In this document: positions 56,566 to 64,000 of the stretch, piece after piece
Numbering within the stretch: position 1 is the first letter of the stretch
How the letters are laid out: each line of letters begins with the position of its first letter
The notes under the pieces: model-generated
Told to the model about the DNA's origin: nothing
Databases searched by the model: none
What the model saw: only the letters and a program-made list of their open reading frames with translations
Translations under genes and position numbers: made by a program
DNA from: Gammaproteobacteria bacterium
GTDB lineage: Bacteria > Pseudomonadota > Gammaproteobacteria > VBWC01
Reading direction: 5' to 3'
Assembly: GCA_023266115.1 (NCBI GenBank)
Contig: JAHFRU010000002.1
Span: 62,001 to 126,000, forward strand
Length of the DNA: 64,000 nt

Positions 56566-57626
56566 AGACGATTGACCGTTATATCGCGAGATCGGTCGCC
56601 GCCAGTTCGTTTCTGGTACTGGTCGTGCTGTTGGCGTTGTTTTCGCTGGCCACGCTGGTTGGCGAACTCCAGGATGTCGGCAAGGGCAACTATGGCGTGT
56701 TCGATGTCGTACAGGTGACACTGCTGAGCCTGCCGGGCCTGACCTACCAGCTTATGCCGCTGGTCGCGCTGCTCGGCACGACGCTGGGTCTGGGGATGCT
56801 GGCGCTCAACAATGAACTCGTCGTTCTGCGGGCGTCGGGAATCTCGCTGGGTCGCGTGGTGATGTCGGTCATGCGCGTCGGGCTGGTGCTGATCGTGATT
56901 GCTATCGTGCTGGGTGAATGGGTGGCGCCGCGCACGGAACAGCTCGGCCAGAGTCTGCGCGCTACGGCCTTGCATGAGCCCGTTATGTTGAAGACGGACA
57001 AGGGTTTCTGGGCGCGTGATGGCAAGCGTTTCATTAATATCCGGCAGATTTTCCCCGATGGGCGGCTGGGTGATATACGAATTTTCGAGCTGGACGACAA
57101 ATACCGGTTGCGCGAAACGGTACGCGCGGCGACCGCTTCCTATCAGGGCGACGAGTGGTTGCTCGAGGACATTGTGCGGACCGTGATCGGCGACGGGCAG
57201 GTGACCACCGACAGACTGCCTGAGGCCTCATGGCAATCGTTGATCGATCCCGCTTTGATCGATGTCGTCACCGTCAATCCGGAGAAATTGTCAACGTGGG
57301 GATTGTATAAATACATCGAGTACCTGCATGACAACAGCCTGGCCGCCGGCCGGTATGAGCTGGCGTTGTGGGGAAAGATCATGGCGCCTGTCGCGACCGG
57401 CGTCATGGTGTTTCTGGCGGTGCCTTTTATCTTCGGCTCGTTACGGTCGGTCAGCATTACCCAGCGCATCCTTGTCAGCGCATTTATCGGTATTGGCTTC
57501 CATATTTTCAACCAGACGGTCAATTACGTCGCGCTGGTGTACGATTTCTATCCGGTCGTCAGCGCGGTGTTGCCGACCTTGCTGTTTTTTTTAGTCGCCT
57601 TGTTATTGCTGCGACGGGCAAGCTAG
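56562..57626 (+). CDS. lptG: LPS export permease LptG
   Basis: Partner of LptF in LPS extraction. It has 354 residues. MKTIDRYIARSVAASSFLVL opens the first membrane helix, and LNNELVVLRASGISLGRVVM is the conserved coupling region. The C-terminal helices follow SVSITQRILVSAFIGIGFHI. It starts in the stop codon of lptF, so the pair is translationally coupled. Confidence 0.97.
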   Translation: MKTIDRYIARSVAASSFLVLVVLLALFSLATLVGELQDVGKGNYGVFDVVQVTLLSLPGLTYQLMPLVALLGTTLGLGMLALNNELVVLRASGISLGRVVMSVMRVGLVLIVIAIVLGEWVAPRTEQLGQSLRATALHEPVMLKTDKGFWARDGKRFINIRQIFPDGRLGDIRIFELDDKYRLRETVRAATASYQGDEWLLEDIVRTVIGDGQVTTDRLPEASWQSLIDPALIDVVTVNPEKLSTWGLYKYIEYLHDNSLAAGRYELALWGKIMAPVATGVMVFLAVPFIFGSLRSVSITQRILVSAFIGIGFHIFNQTVNYVALVYDFYPVVSAVLPTLLFFLVALLLLRRAS

Positions 57627-57845
57627 CGGTACAGACATACCCGGGTTGGTCGCTTGCAGAACGCGACCCCGCATTTTGCCGTGACCGGAGTGATCACGCG
57701 TGGACGCTGTCGGTCGGGATGCGCCTTTTTTGATCCGGTACGCCGTGTGGTTTCCTGATGGATCAGCGCCAGGATATTGCGTTGGCAGAAACTAAATACA
57801 CGTGCAGTCTGGTATAAATATTACGCCCACACCAAGGAGAATCGA
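57627..57845. other. Intergenic region after lptG
   Basis: 219 bases. A stem GGTCGC/GCGACC (57648-57653 with 57663-57668) lies 22 bases after the lptG stop and is followed by a weak T-run (TTTT), so it may end lptFG transcription. TATAAA at 57813-57818 is a possible -10 for the next gene, though I find no good -35. Confidence 0.45.
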
Positions 57846-58427
57846 ATGGCACGTACTTCGTCCACGATGCTGGAGCTTGGAACAGTAGCCCTGCAATTTT
57901 CGTTAACCGAGCCGGCAACCGGGAAACGGCGGTCGCTTGCGGAATTCCGCGGAGCGCCGGGTTTGCTGGTGATGTTTATCTGCAACCACTGTCCCTATGT
58001 TATGCATATACGGGCGGCGCTGGCGGACTTCGCCCGGGAATACCACGACAAAGGTCTGGCGATTGTCGGGATAAATTCGAACGACGTTGCGAACTATCCG
58101 GATGACAGCCCCGAGAAAATGAAGCAGGAAGTCACGGCGACGGGTTATACGTTTCCCTATCTTTACGATGAGGCACAAAGTGTCGCCAGGGCCTATCGTG
58201 CGGCGTGCACACCGGATTTCTTTTTGTTCGATAGCTCGCTCAGGCTGGTCTATCGAGGTCAGTTCGATGACAGCCGGCCCCGCAACGGGCTGGTGGTGAC
58301 CGGCGCCGATTTGCGGGCGGCTGCAGATGCGCTGCTGGCCGGCCGCGTGATCAGCGCCGTCCAGACGCCCAGTCTCGGCTGTAACATCAAGTGGCAGCCG
58401 GGCAACGAACCGGATTACTACGGTTGA
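57846..58427 (+). CDS. Thioredoxin-fold redox protein (AhpC/TSA-like)
   Basis: 193-residue cytoplasmic thioredoxin-like protein. The strand-helix FICNHCPYVMHIRAALADFA carries a CxxC-type active site (CNHC), as in thioredoxin-like peroxiredoxin relatives annotated as AhpC/TSA-family proteins. Then come VGINSNDVANYPDDSPEKMK and ACTPDFFLFDSSLRLVYRGQ, with a cis-Pro thioredoxin signature. The ribosome site AAGGAGA precedes ATG 57846. Substrate unknown. Confidence 0.88.
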   Translation: MARTSSTMLELGTVALQFSLTEPATGKRRSLAEFRGAPGLLVMFICNHCPYVMHIRAALADFAREYHDKGLAIVGINSNDVANYPDDSPEKMKQEVTATGYTFPYLYDEAQSVARAYRAACTPDFFLFDSSLRLVYRGQFDDSRPRNGLVVTGADLRAAADALLAGRVISAVQTPSLGCNIKWQPGNEPDYYG

Positions 58428-58455
58428 TGCCGGCGTCGCAGGGGCGAAAACCGGT

Positions 58456-58977
58456 TTGGTTTTTGACTATTACGGGAAGTTGACGCGGCAGCAGCAGCGC
58501 GTCTACCAGGCCAGCGACGAGATCACGCTGGTTCGTCTGAACGACAGCGAATCGCTGATCCCCGTTGTGGCCGCGCTTGGCGCGGCCCTGCGCGCAGCGC
58601 ATCGCGCCAATACACAAAAGGCCTGTCAGAAGCTGGCGCAGGCATTGTCGGACGATTTGAAGATACAGCGTCTGAACGTCCGGGTGCTGTCCGCGCGACC
58701 GCACGATAGCAACGGCGAGCTGCATGGGATGTACGAGCCGCGCCATGGCGTCAAACCGGGCAAGATAACGGTATGGATGCGCACGGCACGGCAGCAGCGC
58801 GTCGTGGCGTTCCGGACGTTTCTACATGAGTTCGGCCACCATCTCGATTACGAGCTGCTAAAGCTCGCCGATTCATTCCACACCGAGGGATTCTTCAAGC
58901 GCGAATCGAGCCTGTTTCGCCAGCTGGTGCCACGCAAGAAGACCATCAGGAAACCGGTCCAGGGAAGCGCTGATTAA
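58456..58977 (+). CDS. HExxH-motif metallopeptidase-like protein
   Basis: 173 residues. FRTFLHEFGHHLDYELLKL contains HEFGH, a zincin zinc-binding helix, so a metal-dependent hydrolase is likely, but the third ligand is not evident. The N-terminus VFDYYGKLTRQQQRVYQASD resembles a small proteobacterial family annotated as hypothetical metallopeptidase. The only in-frame start I find is TTG 58456, with AGGGG some bases upstream. It follows the thioredoxin-like gene within 28 bases, so the two are probably co-transcribed. Confidence 0.75.
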   Translation: MVFDYYGKLTRQQQRVYQASDEITLVRLNDSESLIPVVAALGAALRAAHRANTQKACQKLAQALSDDLKIQRLNVRVLSARPHDSNGELHGMYEPRHGVKPGKITVWMRTARQQRVVAFRTFLHEFGHHLDYELLKLADSFHTEGFFKRESSLFRQLVPRKKTIRKPVQGSAD

Positions 58978-58986
58978 TTTCTTGTC

Positions 58987-59073
58987 CGTCATTCCCGTGC
59001 GAGCGGAAGCCCATCCACGGGCTCGTTCGCTGCGCGCAGGCTGCCTCTGTGAAAACCGGGGGCCGGAATGACG
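58987..59073. repeat. Short inverted-repeat (REP/MITE-like) element
   Basis: The ends CGTCATTCC (58987-58995) and GGAATGACG (59065-59073) are exact complements, enclosing about 70 bases of partly symmetric GC-rich sequence (GTGCGAGCGGAAGCCCATC and others). Elements with these CGTCATTCC ends are common between genes in proteobacteria. It lies between the metallopeptidase and the miaE stop. Confidence 0.7.
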
Positions 59074-59137
59074 ATGCATCAGAGGTTCCGTGGCGGCAGG
59101 TCGTTGCCGCAGGCGGCGCGGGAGGGTGGTGGCAACG

Positions 59138-59722
59138 CTAGTGCAGCGACGGTCGCCATTCGAGCGACTCGAGAATCTCCGCTTCGGCCCGGGCAATCTG
59201 ATGCAGGCGATCGTAGACGGTGTTTTCGTCAAAGCACTCAAGTGCCATGTCGACGAATACATGGCCGTGTTTGGCCTCCGCTGCCCACAGGTCGCGGTAG
59301 AAATGCTTGAGATGCGTGTCCTGCAGTGCTGCTGAAATCAGGCGGAAACGCTCCGCGCCACGGCATTCGATGATGGACGCGAGCAGCAACTGGTCGAGAA
59401 AGCCCTCGTCCCGGCCATGGCGCCGCAGGGCCAGCAATTTATTCACGTAAGGATCGCGCGTATCCGGTATTGCCGCGACGCCGCGGCTTAACATGAGTTC
59501 GTAAACCTGGCGAAAATGTTCGAGCTCTTCCTGGGCCAGTTCAATGAGGCGCGGGATAATGCCGGTCCGGTCCGGATATTTGACGACCAGGCTCATCGCG
59601 AGCGCGGACGCCTTGCGTTCGCAGTTGGCGTGGTCCGCCAGGAACTCGTCAAAGTTGTTCAGAATGGTCGCAACCCATTCCGGCGCGGTTCGCACGTACA
59701 GGTCGATCGATTTTTTGGCCAC
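59138..59722 (-). CDS. miaE: MiaE-like tRNA hydroxylase
   Basis: Diiron, ferritin-like protein that hydroxylates 2-methylthio-isopentenyl-adenosine at tRNA position 37. It has 194 residues of helices. The iron-ligand patterns are EELEHFRQVYELM in one helix pair and ECRGAERFR and EAKHGHVFV in the other. The start is GTG at 59722. No miaB or miaA is in the window. Confidence 0.92.
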   Translation of the reverse strand: MAKKSIDLYVRTAPEWVATILNNFDEFLADHANCERKASALAMSLVVKYPDRTGIIPRLIELAQEELEHFRQVYELMLSRGVAAIPDTRDPYVNKLLALRRHGRDEGFLDQLLLASIIECRGAERFRLISAALQDTHLKHFYRDLWAAEAKHGHVFVDMALECFDENTVYDRLHQIARAEAEILESLEWRPSLH

Positions 59723-59963
59723 GTTATTTGTTCCGGGATTGCCATGTTGAGCGCCCGCGCGGCGGGGACGCCGGTGTGCCGGGTGCCCGGCCTGGAATTA
59801 TCGCCGAAAGGATACGCTGAATCAGCCGGTGAACGAGGGCAGGGGGTACGCAGTTACGCGACCCGCCTGTATATGAGCGCCCTGCGCACAGAATATTCCG
59901 GACCGGAGACCCGTGGTGGTGGTTTTAGATAAGCATGTTCCCGCTTGCCGGCGTGCAGCACGT
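59723..59963. other. Intergenic region
   Basis: 241 bases between two minus-strand genes. I see no gene, clear promoter or terminator. Confidence 0.4.
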
Positions 59964-60335
59964 TCATATCCATACCGGCATTGGACGAGTGCCGATGAGG
60001 CTGACGATGCCGCGGGCGATCCGGTATATCCACCACAACCCGACGCCGCCCCACAACACGTAGCCAATACCATAGTACAGCGAGCCGAAGCCCATCATAC
60101 CGACAACGACCGATGCGATGAAGGTACGAGCCAGCCACTCATGGTGACTGCGCAACGTCGTCACGGCTTGCGGAAGTGCCGCGACTTCGGACTCCGTAAG
60201 CTTTTTGAATTTACGGGTGTTGATCAGGCTGATGACAAACCCGATCGGCGCTGTAAACAACAGCAGGTACAGCAGGTACGTTATCCAGAGCGTGCGCCGC
60301 TGTTCATGCAGGGTTTCTTCGCTGGGGTTTTCCAT
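59964..60335 (-). CDS. Small inner-membrane protein of unknown function
   Basis: 123 residues with a short charged N-terminus (MENPSEETLHEQRRT), one membrane segment (LWITYLLYLLLFTAPIGFVI), a cytoplasmic basic loop (NTRKFKKLTESE), and two more segments near the end (FIASVVVGMMGFGSLYYGIG and VLWGGVGLWWIYRIARGIVS). A good ribosome site (AGGAGA) precedes the ATG at 60335. I do not recognise a family beyond uncharacterised membrane proteins. Confidence 0.75.
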   Translation of the reverse strand: MENPSEETLHEQRRTLWITYLLYLLLFTAPIGFVISLINTRKFKKLTESEVAALPQAVTTLRSHHEWLARTFIASVVVGMMGFGSLYYGIGYVLWGGVGLWWIYRIARGIVSLIGTRPMPVWI

Positions 60336-60891
60336 GGGGTATTCTCCTGCTCAGACTGGTGTATATCGCTTGGGTATATTCTCTATTGCCGACGACGTTT
60401 ATGTCGAGTCTACTTAATAAGACAGCGCAACCGCGACATATGCGTCAGGGGAGCCGTATTATTTTTTGCCCGCGGCGCATGCGACGTCATTGCATGTGGT
60501 ACGCGGGTTGCCGCTGGCCGGGGCAAGGTCGCGCTGCAATCTCGCGCGCAATAGGGCGATCGCCGCCGGTTGCACAGCCGGCGGTAAAAAAGGCGAGCAA
60601 GCCGGGCAAGCTTACCGCGACGGTATGACATGGTCCCGGGATCATTGTCTGCTCCAGAACGAATCTGGCCGCGATGCTGATATCGATAACCGGTGGATCG
60701 GCCGCGCCGCCCAGCGCGATGTTTTGAGCGGTCATATTTCCGTAAAAACAGTTGGATAGTGGCGGGGCGCAGGTTTTATGCCGCGTCAGTTCATCTGTCC
60801 CGGCCCGGTTCCCTCTTCCCAGCGGCGCGCGGAAGGCGTACTTTCTTGGGCTTACGGTTTGCTGCCGGTACGGGGTTGGTTCGCACGGGTA
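60336..60891. other. Gene-poor stretch before the thiopurine methyltransferase
   Basis: 556 bases with no confidently supported gene. It includes the weak lipoprotein candidate at 60487-60645 (minus). Several open frames exist on both strands but lack family features. An ATG at 60778 reads into the methyltransferase but would add 38 residues without similarity. Confidence 0.45.
60487..60645 (-). CDS. Possible 52-residue lipoprotein
   Basis: A short frame (MIPGPCHTVAVSLPGLLAF) with a hydrophobic stretch and a lipobox-like FFTAGC (Cys24), then a short polar tail. GGAG stands six bases before the ATG. The n-region has no Lys or Arg, which weakens the lipoprotein reading. I recognise no family. 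Confidence 0.25.
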   Translation of the reverse strand: MIPGPCHTVAVSLPGLLAFFTAGCATGGDRPIAREIAARPCPGQRQPAYHMQ

Positions 60892-61551
60892 ATGCGCGGC
60901 GATTTCTGGTTAAAGCGTTGGGAAGATAACGAGATACGGTTTCATCAGGATCGTATCAACCGTTATCTTGAGCGATTCTGGCCACGGCTGGGTCTCGGGC
61001 GCGGGGACCGTGTGTTCGTGCCGCTATGCGGCAAGAGCCAAGATTTGCTGTGGCTGCATGAACAGGGGCATCCGGTGCTGGGCGTCGAGATCAGTCCGAT
61101 CGCCGTCAAGGCCTTTTTTGCCGAGAATCATCTGGAGCCCGGCTGCCGCGTGGGACCGCGCTTTACCCGCTGGACCCATGGTTCGACCGAATTGCTGTGC
61201 GGCGATTTTTTTGATCTCGGCGTGCTGGATACCCAGGACGTCGTCGCCGTCTATGATCGCGCCTCACTGGTTGCGTTCCCGCATGCCGAGCGCCGGAATT
61301 ATGTCCGTCATCTGACGTCGCTGTTGACCGATAACGTCCGCATGCTGCTGGTGACGACCGACTTTCCGTCGCACGAAATGGACGGCCCGCCGTTTTCTGT
61401 CGGTGAGGAAGAGGTGTGCGAGCTATACAAGGACGCGTTTAATGTGTGTCTCGTGCATGTCCAGGATGCCCTGGCCGACTATCCGCACTTTCGCGAGCGC
61501 GGCTTGACCCGGTTCGAAGAGAAGGTTTACCTGTTGACCAGTAAGGACTGA
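60892..61551 (+). CDS. tpm: Thiopurine S-methyltransferase
   Basis: SAM-dependent methyltransferase of the TPMT family; bacterial members methylate selenium and tellurium compounds as well as thiopurines. It has 219 residues from ATG 60892 (MRGDFWLKRWEDNEIRFHQD), chosen because the family begins at this FW-motif. SAM-binding patterns: VFVPLCGKSQDLLWLHEQGH (motif I), VLGVEISPIAV, and VVAVYDRASLVAFPHAERR. Start alternatives upstream lack family similarity. Confidence 0.95.
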   Translation: MRGDFWLKRWEDNEIRFHQDRINRYLERFWPRLGLGRGDRVFVPLCGKSQDLLWLHEQGHPVLGVEISPIAVKAFFAENHLEPGCRVGPRFTRWTHGSTELLCGDFFDLGVLDTQDVVAVYDRASLVAFPHAERRNYVRHLTSLLTDNVRMLLVTTDFPSHEMDGPPFSVGEEEVCELYKDAFNVCLVHVQDALADYPHFRERGLTRFEEKVYLLTSKD

Positions 61552-61569
61552 ATCAGGGGTGGCGAGATC

Positions 61570-62250
61570 GTGAACGTACTGGTGACCGGCGCCAATCGTG
61601 GTATCGGCCTGGGCTTCGTCAAACACTATTTGAATGGCGGGCACGATGTATGGGCCTGCTTCCGCCAGGACCCCGGTGGCCTGAAGGAACTCGATACGCG
61701 ACGTCTGCGGCAGCTGCGCTGGGATGTCACCGAGGACAAGGACGAAGAATTTCTTGTCGCCGCCGGCATACCGGAGCAGCTGGACCTGCTGATTAATAAC
61801 GCCGGCATCTATGGGCCGGACGGCGATGGCCAGACGCTGGAAAACATCACTGCGCAAACCATGCGCGAGGTGTTCGACGTAGATTGCGTCGGTGCGCTGC
61901 AGGTGACGCAGGTGCTATGGAAGCGTATGTGCGTGCATGGCGGCGTTATCGCCAACGTCAGTTCGAAGATGGGCTCGTCTGCCGACAACAGCAGTGGCGG
62001 TTGTTATGCCTACCGCGCGGCCAAGGCCGCGCTGGTGATTTGCAGCAAGTCCATGGCGATTGATCTGGCGCCACATGGTATCGACGTCGTTACCCTGCAT
62101 CCCGGTTGGGTACGTACCGATATGACTGACCATAACGGTTTGATCACAGTCGCGGAGTCCGTTACCGGTATGGCGCGGGTGATCGAGCGGATCGCCGATT
62201 TTTCGCCGGGCGCATTTGTCGCGTTTGACGGCAAGATCGTACCCTACTGA
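61570..62250 (+). CDS. Short-chain dehydrogenase/reductase
   Basis: 226-residue NAD(P)-dependent oxidoreductase with Rossmann fold. VTGANRGIGLGFVKHYLNGG is the nucleotide site, LLINNAGIYGPDGD the NNAG motif, the Ser lies in IANVSSKMGS, and the catalytic Tyr and Lys in YAYRAAKAAL. The sequence is close to C-factor-type SDRs. GTG start, 18 bases after tpm. The substrate is unknown. Confidence 0.92.
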   Translation: MNVLVTGANRGIGLGFVKHYLNGGHDVWACFRQDPGGLKELDTRRLRQLRWDVTEDKDEEFLVAAGIPEQLDLLINNAGIYGPDGDGQTLENITAQTMREVFDVDCVGALQVTQVLWKRMCVHGGVIANVSSKMGSSADNSSGGCYAYRAAKAALVICSKSMAIDLAPHGIDVVTLHPGWVRTDMTDHNGLITVAESVTGMARVIERIADFSPGAFVAFDGKIVPY

Positions 62251-62364
62251 TTTTGTCTAGCCGCAGGCGTGCCGGGGGATGCCGGCTGCATGGGGGCGAC
62301 GGGTTTGCTGATCATGCCGCGGAGCGGTTATTCTGCACTGTCTCGCTGTGGATCGGAGTGATAT

Positions 62365-62856
62365 ATGCTTGCGAATCCTGCCGGAAAGAAGGCCGGCGAT
62401 GTCCCCGCCGGGAAGACCGCCGGCGCCCGGTGCATGACCGTCGCTGTCCTCGAAAAGGAATTGCAGGATACCGACGACGAACTGGCGCATGTCAAGCGGG
62501 CGCAGGCCGGCATCATTGCCAAGCTGGAGAGGTTGGAGAAAATCCTGGTGAATGTCGCAGCGCCGGTGCGCGCCGCGGGCATTACGCCACGGCGGTCATT
62601 GCACGGGTTTGTCGACTGGTTTTCCCCGCGTGTCACGCGGCTCGCTGCGTTATCGGACAAATTCTGGCCGGCCAGCAAGCACCGTGTGTACGGGGCGTTG
62701 ATCATCCTGGATGTTCTCGCCTGGCTACTGTCCTGGAGTAGTGCGTCCTTATTTTTGTTCGGGGTGATCATGCTGGTGGTGTTTCTTGAATCGCTGAAGT
62801 TTGCCGGCATGCAGTTTGTGTATCGGTATCACGACGCGCGCAAGCGCTTGCGCTGA
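62365..62856 (+). CDS. Coiled-coil membrane protein of unknown function
   Basis: 163 residues: a charged N-terminus with a coiled-coil (VLEKELQDTDDELAHVKRAQ, about 28-60), a linker, then two membrane segments near the C-terminus (ALIILDVLAWLLSWSSASLF and LFGVIMLVVFLESLKFAGMQ). GGAGTGA lies seven bases before the ATG at 62365. No family is recognised. Confidence 0.65.
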   Translation: MLANPAGKKAGDVPAGKTAGARCMTVAVLEKELQDTDDELAHVKRAQAGIIAKLERLEKILVNVAAPVRAAGITPRRSLHGFVDWFSPRVTRLAALSDKFWPASKHRVYGALIILDVLAWLLSWSSASLFLFGVIMLVVFLESLKFAGMQFVYRYHDARKRLR

Positions 62857-62908
62857 CCGTCGGGCGCCCTGAATATCACGTTATAATCGAACGATGGGTC
62901 TTTAGCCG

Positions 62909-63145
62909 GTGAAAGAGCAGCGTTTTTATCTGAATATTCCGGCTCACCGCTACCTTTCTTACTATGAGGGCGTCGCGAAGAATGTGATCGCGACCGCGCA
63001 TGACGGTACGACCGTGCAGTTTCCGGCCGAATCGCTCCGACGCTTTCTGACGCATGACGGGGTGCGTGGCGAATTCCGCTTGTGTTACGACGATGCAAAC
63101 CGGCTGATCAGTATCGAAAGGCTGGGCGACACCGGCGGCAAGTAG
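62909..63145 (+). CDS. DUF2835 small protein
   Basis: 78-residue protein of the DUF2835 family: FYLNIPAHRYLSYYEGVAKN, TVQFPAESLRRFLTHDGVRG and the ending RLISIERLG. The start is GTG 62909. TATAAT at 62882-62887 is a possible -10, but I see no -35 at the right distance. Function unknown. It converges on the lytic transglycosylase gene. Confidence 0.85.
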   Translation: MKEQRFYLNIPAHRYLSYYEGVAKNVIATAHDGTTVQFPAESLRRFLTHDGVRGEFRLCYDDANRLISIERLGDTGGK

Positions 63146-63175
63146 TGCTGCCGCCGAATTGGCGCCAGCAACCCC

Positions 63176-64000
63176 CTAGTCAGGCTGTTTGGTGATCGGC
63201 GGCATGCGGGTGTGCAACGGGATGGGCGTTTGGCCCAGCCGTCGCTCGTAGATCGGTGTGTAGGCGAACACGTTCTGCAGGTAACCGCGCGTTTCATAGA
63301 ACGGGATGGTTTCCACCCATAGATCCACCGGCACCGGACCAGCAACCGGTAGCCAGCGGCGGACACGTTGATCGCCGGCGTTATACGCCGCCGTTGCCAG
63401 CACCGGGTGTCCGCCGAACCGGTCCAGCAGTTTGCGCAGGTAGGCGATGCCCAGGTTGATATTGGTGTCGGCATGCAATAGCTGAGCAGTACTGGTCAGC
63501 CGAATGTCGGCGGTCTTCGCCAGACGCCGCGCGGTTTCGGGCATCAGTTGCATCAGTCCCAGTGCGCCGGCGGGCGAGCGCACATCCTCGGTAAACGCGC
63601 TTTCCTGCCGGATGATTGCGAACGCCAGTGCCGGATCCACCTTGCGGCGCTCGGCCTGCTCGAGCACCTGTGCACGGAAGGCAAGCGGGAATCGCAGCTC
63701 GAGGTCGTCGTCGTGCTTGGTGCCGGCGACAGCGAAGATTGCGCGATCATGCCACTCCCATTGCTGCGCCAGTTTCGCTGCGCGCTGGCGCTGGTCATCA
63801 TCAAGGCCTCGCGTAGCGTGATACCACTCGCGACGCGCGTCGACCATGCGCTCGAGCAGTAAAAGCTCGCGCGCGCGGCGGATACCGGGGATATTCTCAA
63901 TCGCGACGAGTCCATCGCGCGGGTAATCGAGCGGTTGTTCCTGAAACTGGTATGGAGTTTCCAGCCGGTCCGCGGCAAGAAAACCGTAGTAGTGGCGTAG
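63176..64000 (-). CDS. slt: Soluble lytic murein transglycosylase (partial, C-terminal part)
   Basis: Periplasmic Slt70-type enzyme that cleaves peptidoglycan glycan strands with formation of 1,6-anhydro-muramic acid. 274 residues are visible, open to the window edge; the N-terminal two-thirds lies beyond position 64000. Visible parts: a linker region YYGFLAADRLE at the edge, then the SLT catalytic domain with the catalytic Glu in FAIIRQESAFTEDVRSPAG, GLMQLMPETAR, and ATAAYNAGDQRVRRWLP. The C-terminal end is MPPITKQPD. Confidence 0.95.
   Translation of the reverse strand, partial: LRHYYGFLAADRLETPYQFQEQPLDYPRDGLVAIENIPGIRRARELLLLERMVDARREWYHATRGLDDDQRQRAAKLAQQWEWHDRAIFAVAGTKHDDDLELRFPLAFRAQVLEQAERRKVDPALAFAIIRQESAFTEDVRSPAGALGLMQLMPETARRLAKTADIRLTSTAQLLHADTNINLGIAYLRKLLDRFGGHPVLATAAYNAGDQRVRRWLPVAGPVPVDLWVETIPFYETRGYLQNVFAYTPIYERRLGQTPIPLHTRMPPITKQPD

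Noticed and set aside
59913-60554. Plus-strand 213-codon frame opposite the small membrane protein
   Set aside because: The minus-strand protein has a good ribosome site and clear membrane segments; the plus-strand frame lacks both.

Overview
This 64 kb window is chromosomal core DNA from a G+C-rich Gram-negative bacterium. The evidence points to a gammaproteobacterium outside the enterics. Gene orders shared with Escherichia coli recur: rpoC–str–S10–spc–alpha, dapA–bamC–purC, pepA–holC–valS divergent from lptFG, and the phoBR/pst/phoU set. The spacing, the oversized PstC and PstA, and several uncharacterised proteins differ from E. coli. No prophage, insertion sequence, CRISPR array, tRNA or rRNA was found. 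One short interspersed inverted repeat lies at 58987-59073.

Layout. (1) 1-22307 holds rpoC (5' end cut by the window edge), then rpsL-rpsG-fusA-tuf, the S10 and spc clusters through secY and rpmJ, and the alpha cluster rpsM-rpsK-rpsD-rpoA-rplQ. It ends at a clear terminator at 22325-22353. Within it I see only two likely promoter gaps (4104-4377 and 19307-19401). (2) 22420-24855 holds a SAM hydroxide adenosyltransferase-family gene, a frameshifted PerM/AI-2E-family permease and the peroxiredoxin bcp on the other strand. (3) 25223-33719 holds dapA, a miniature bamC, purC, purL, prfC and a DUF481 outer-membrane protein. (4) 33999-44046 is a phosphate-starvation locus: phoB-phoR, pstS, a porin, pstC-pstA-pstB and phoU. 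Three Pho boxes sit before phoB, pstS and pstC. (5) 44169-50402 is a patchwork: mscL and an OmpA-family calcium-repeat protein (minus strand), a HerA/YjgR-like ATPase with a DUF3465 protein, two small minus-strand proteins and an orphan response regulator. (6) 50427-57626 is valS-holC-pepA (minus) divergent from lptF-lptG (plus). (7) 57846-64000 holds a thioredoxin-fold protein, an HExxH metallopeptidase-like protein, miaE, small membrane proteins, a thiopurine methyltransferase, a short-chain dehydrogenase, DUF2835 and the C-terminal part of a soluble lytic transglycosylase.

How the genes work together. The first third builds the ribosome, RNA polymerase and the Sec channel. The Pho locus is a complete sensing, uptake and feedback circuit (PhoR/PhoB, PstSCAB, PhoU) with an added porin that could bring phosphate across the outer membrane. 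The three Pho boxes have similar geometry, and the one before pstC places the predicted transcription start at the pstC start codon. This suggests a leaderless message.

Most notable items: a mini-BamC reduced to the BamD-binding peptide; PstC and PstA with large extra non-permease domains; the predicted leaderless pstC transcript; a tuf gene whose middle uses different codons from its neighbours; an MscL with a four-cysteine tail; and the two-base frameshift in perM. I found no convincing wholly new multi-gene system; the novelty here is in variants of known ones.
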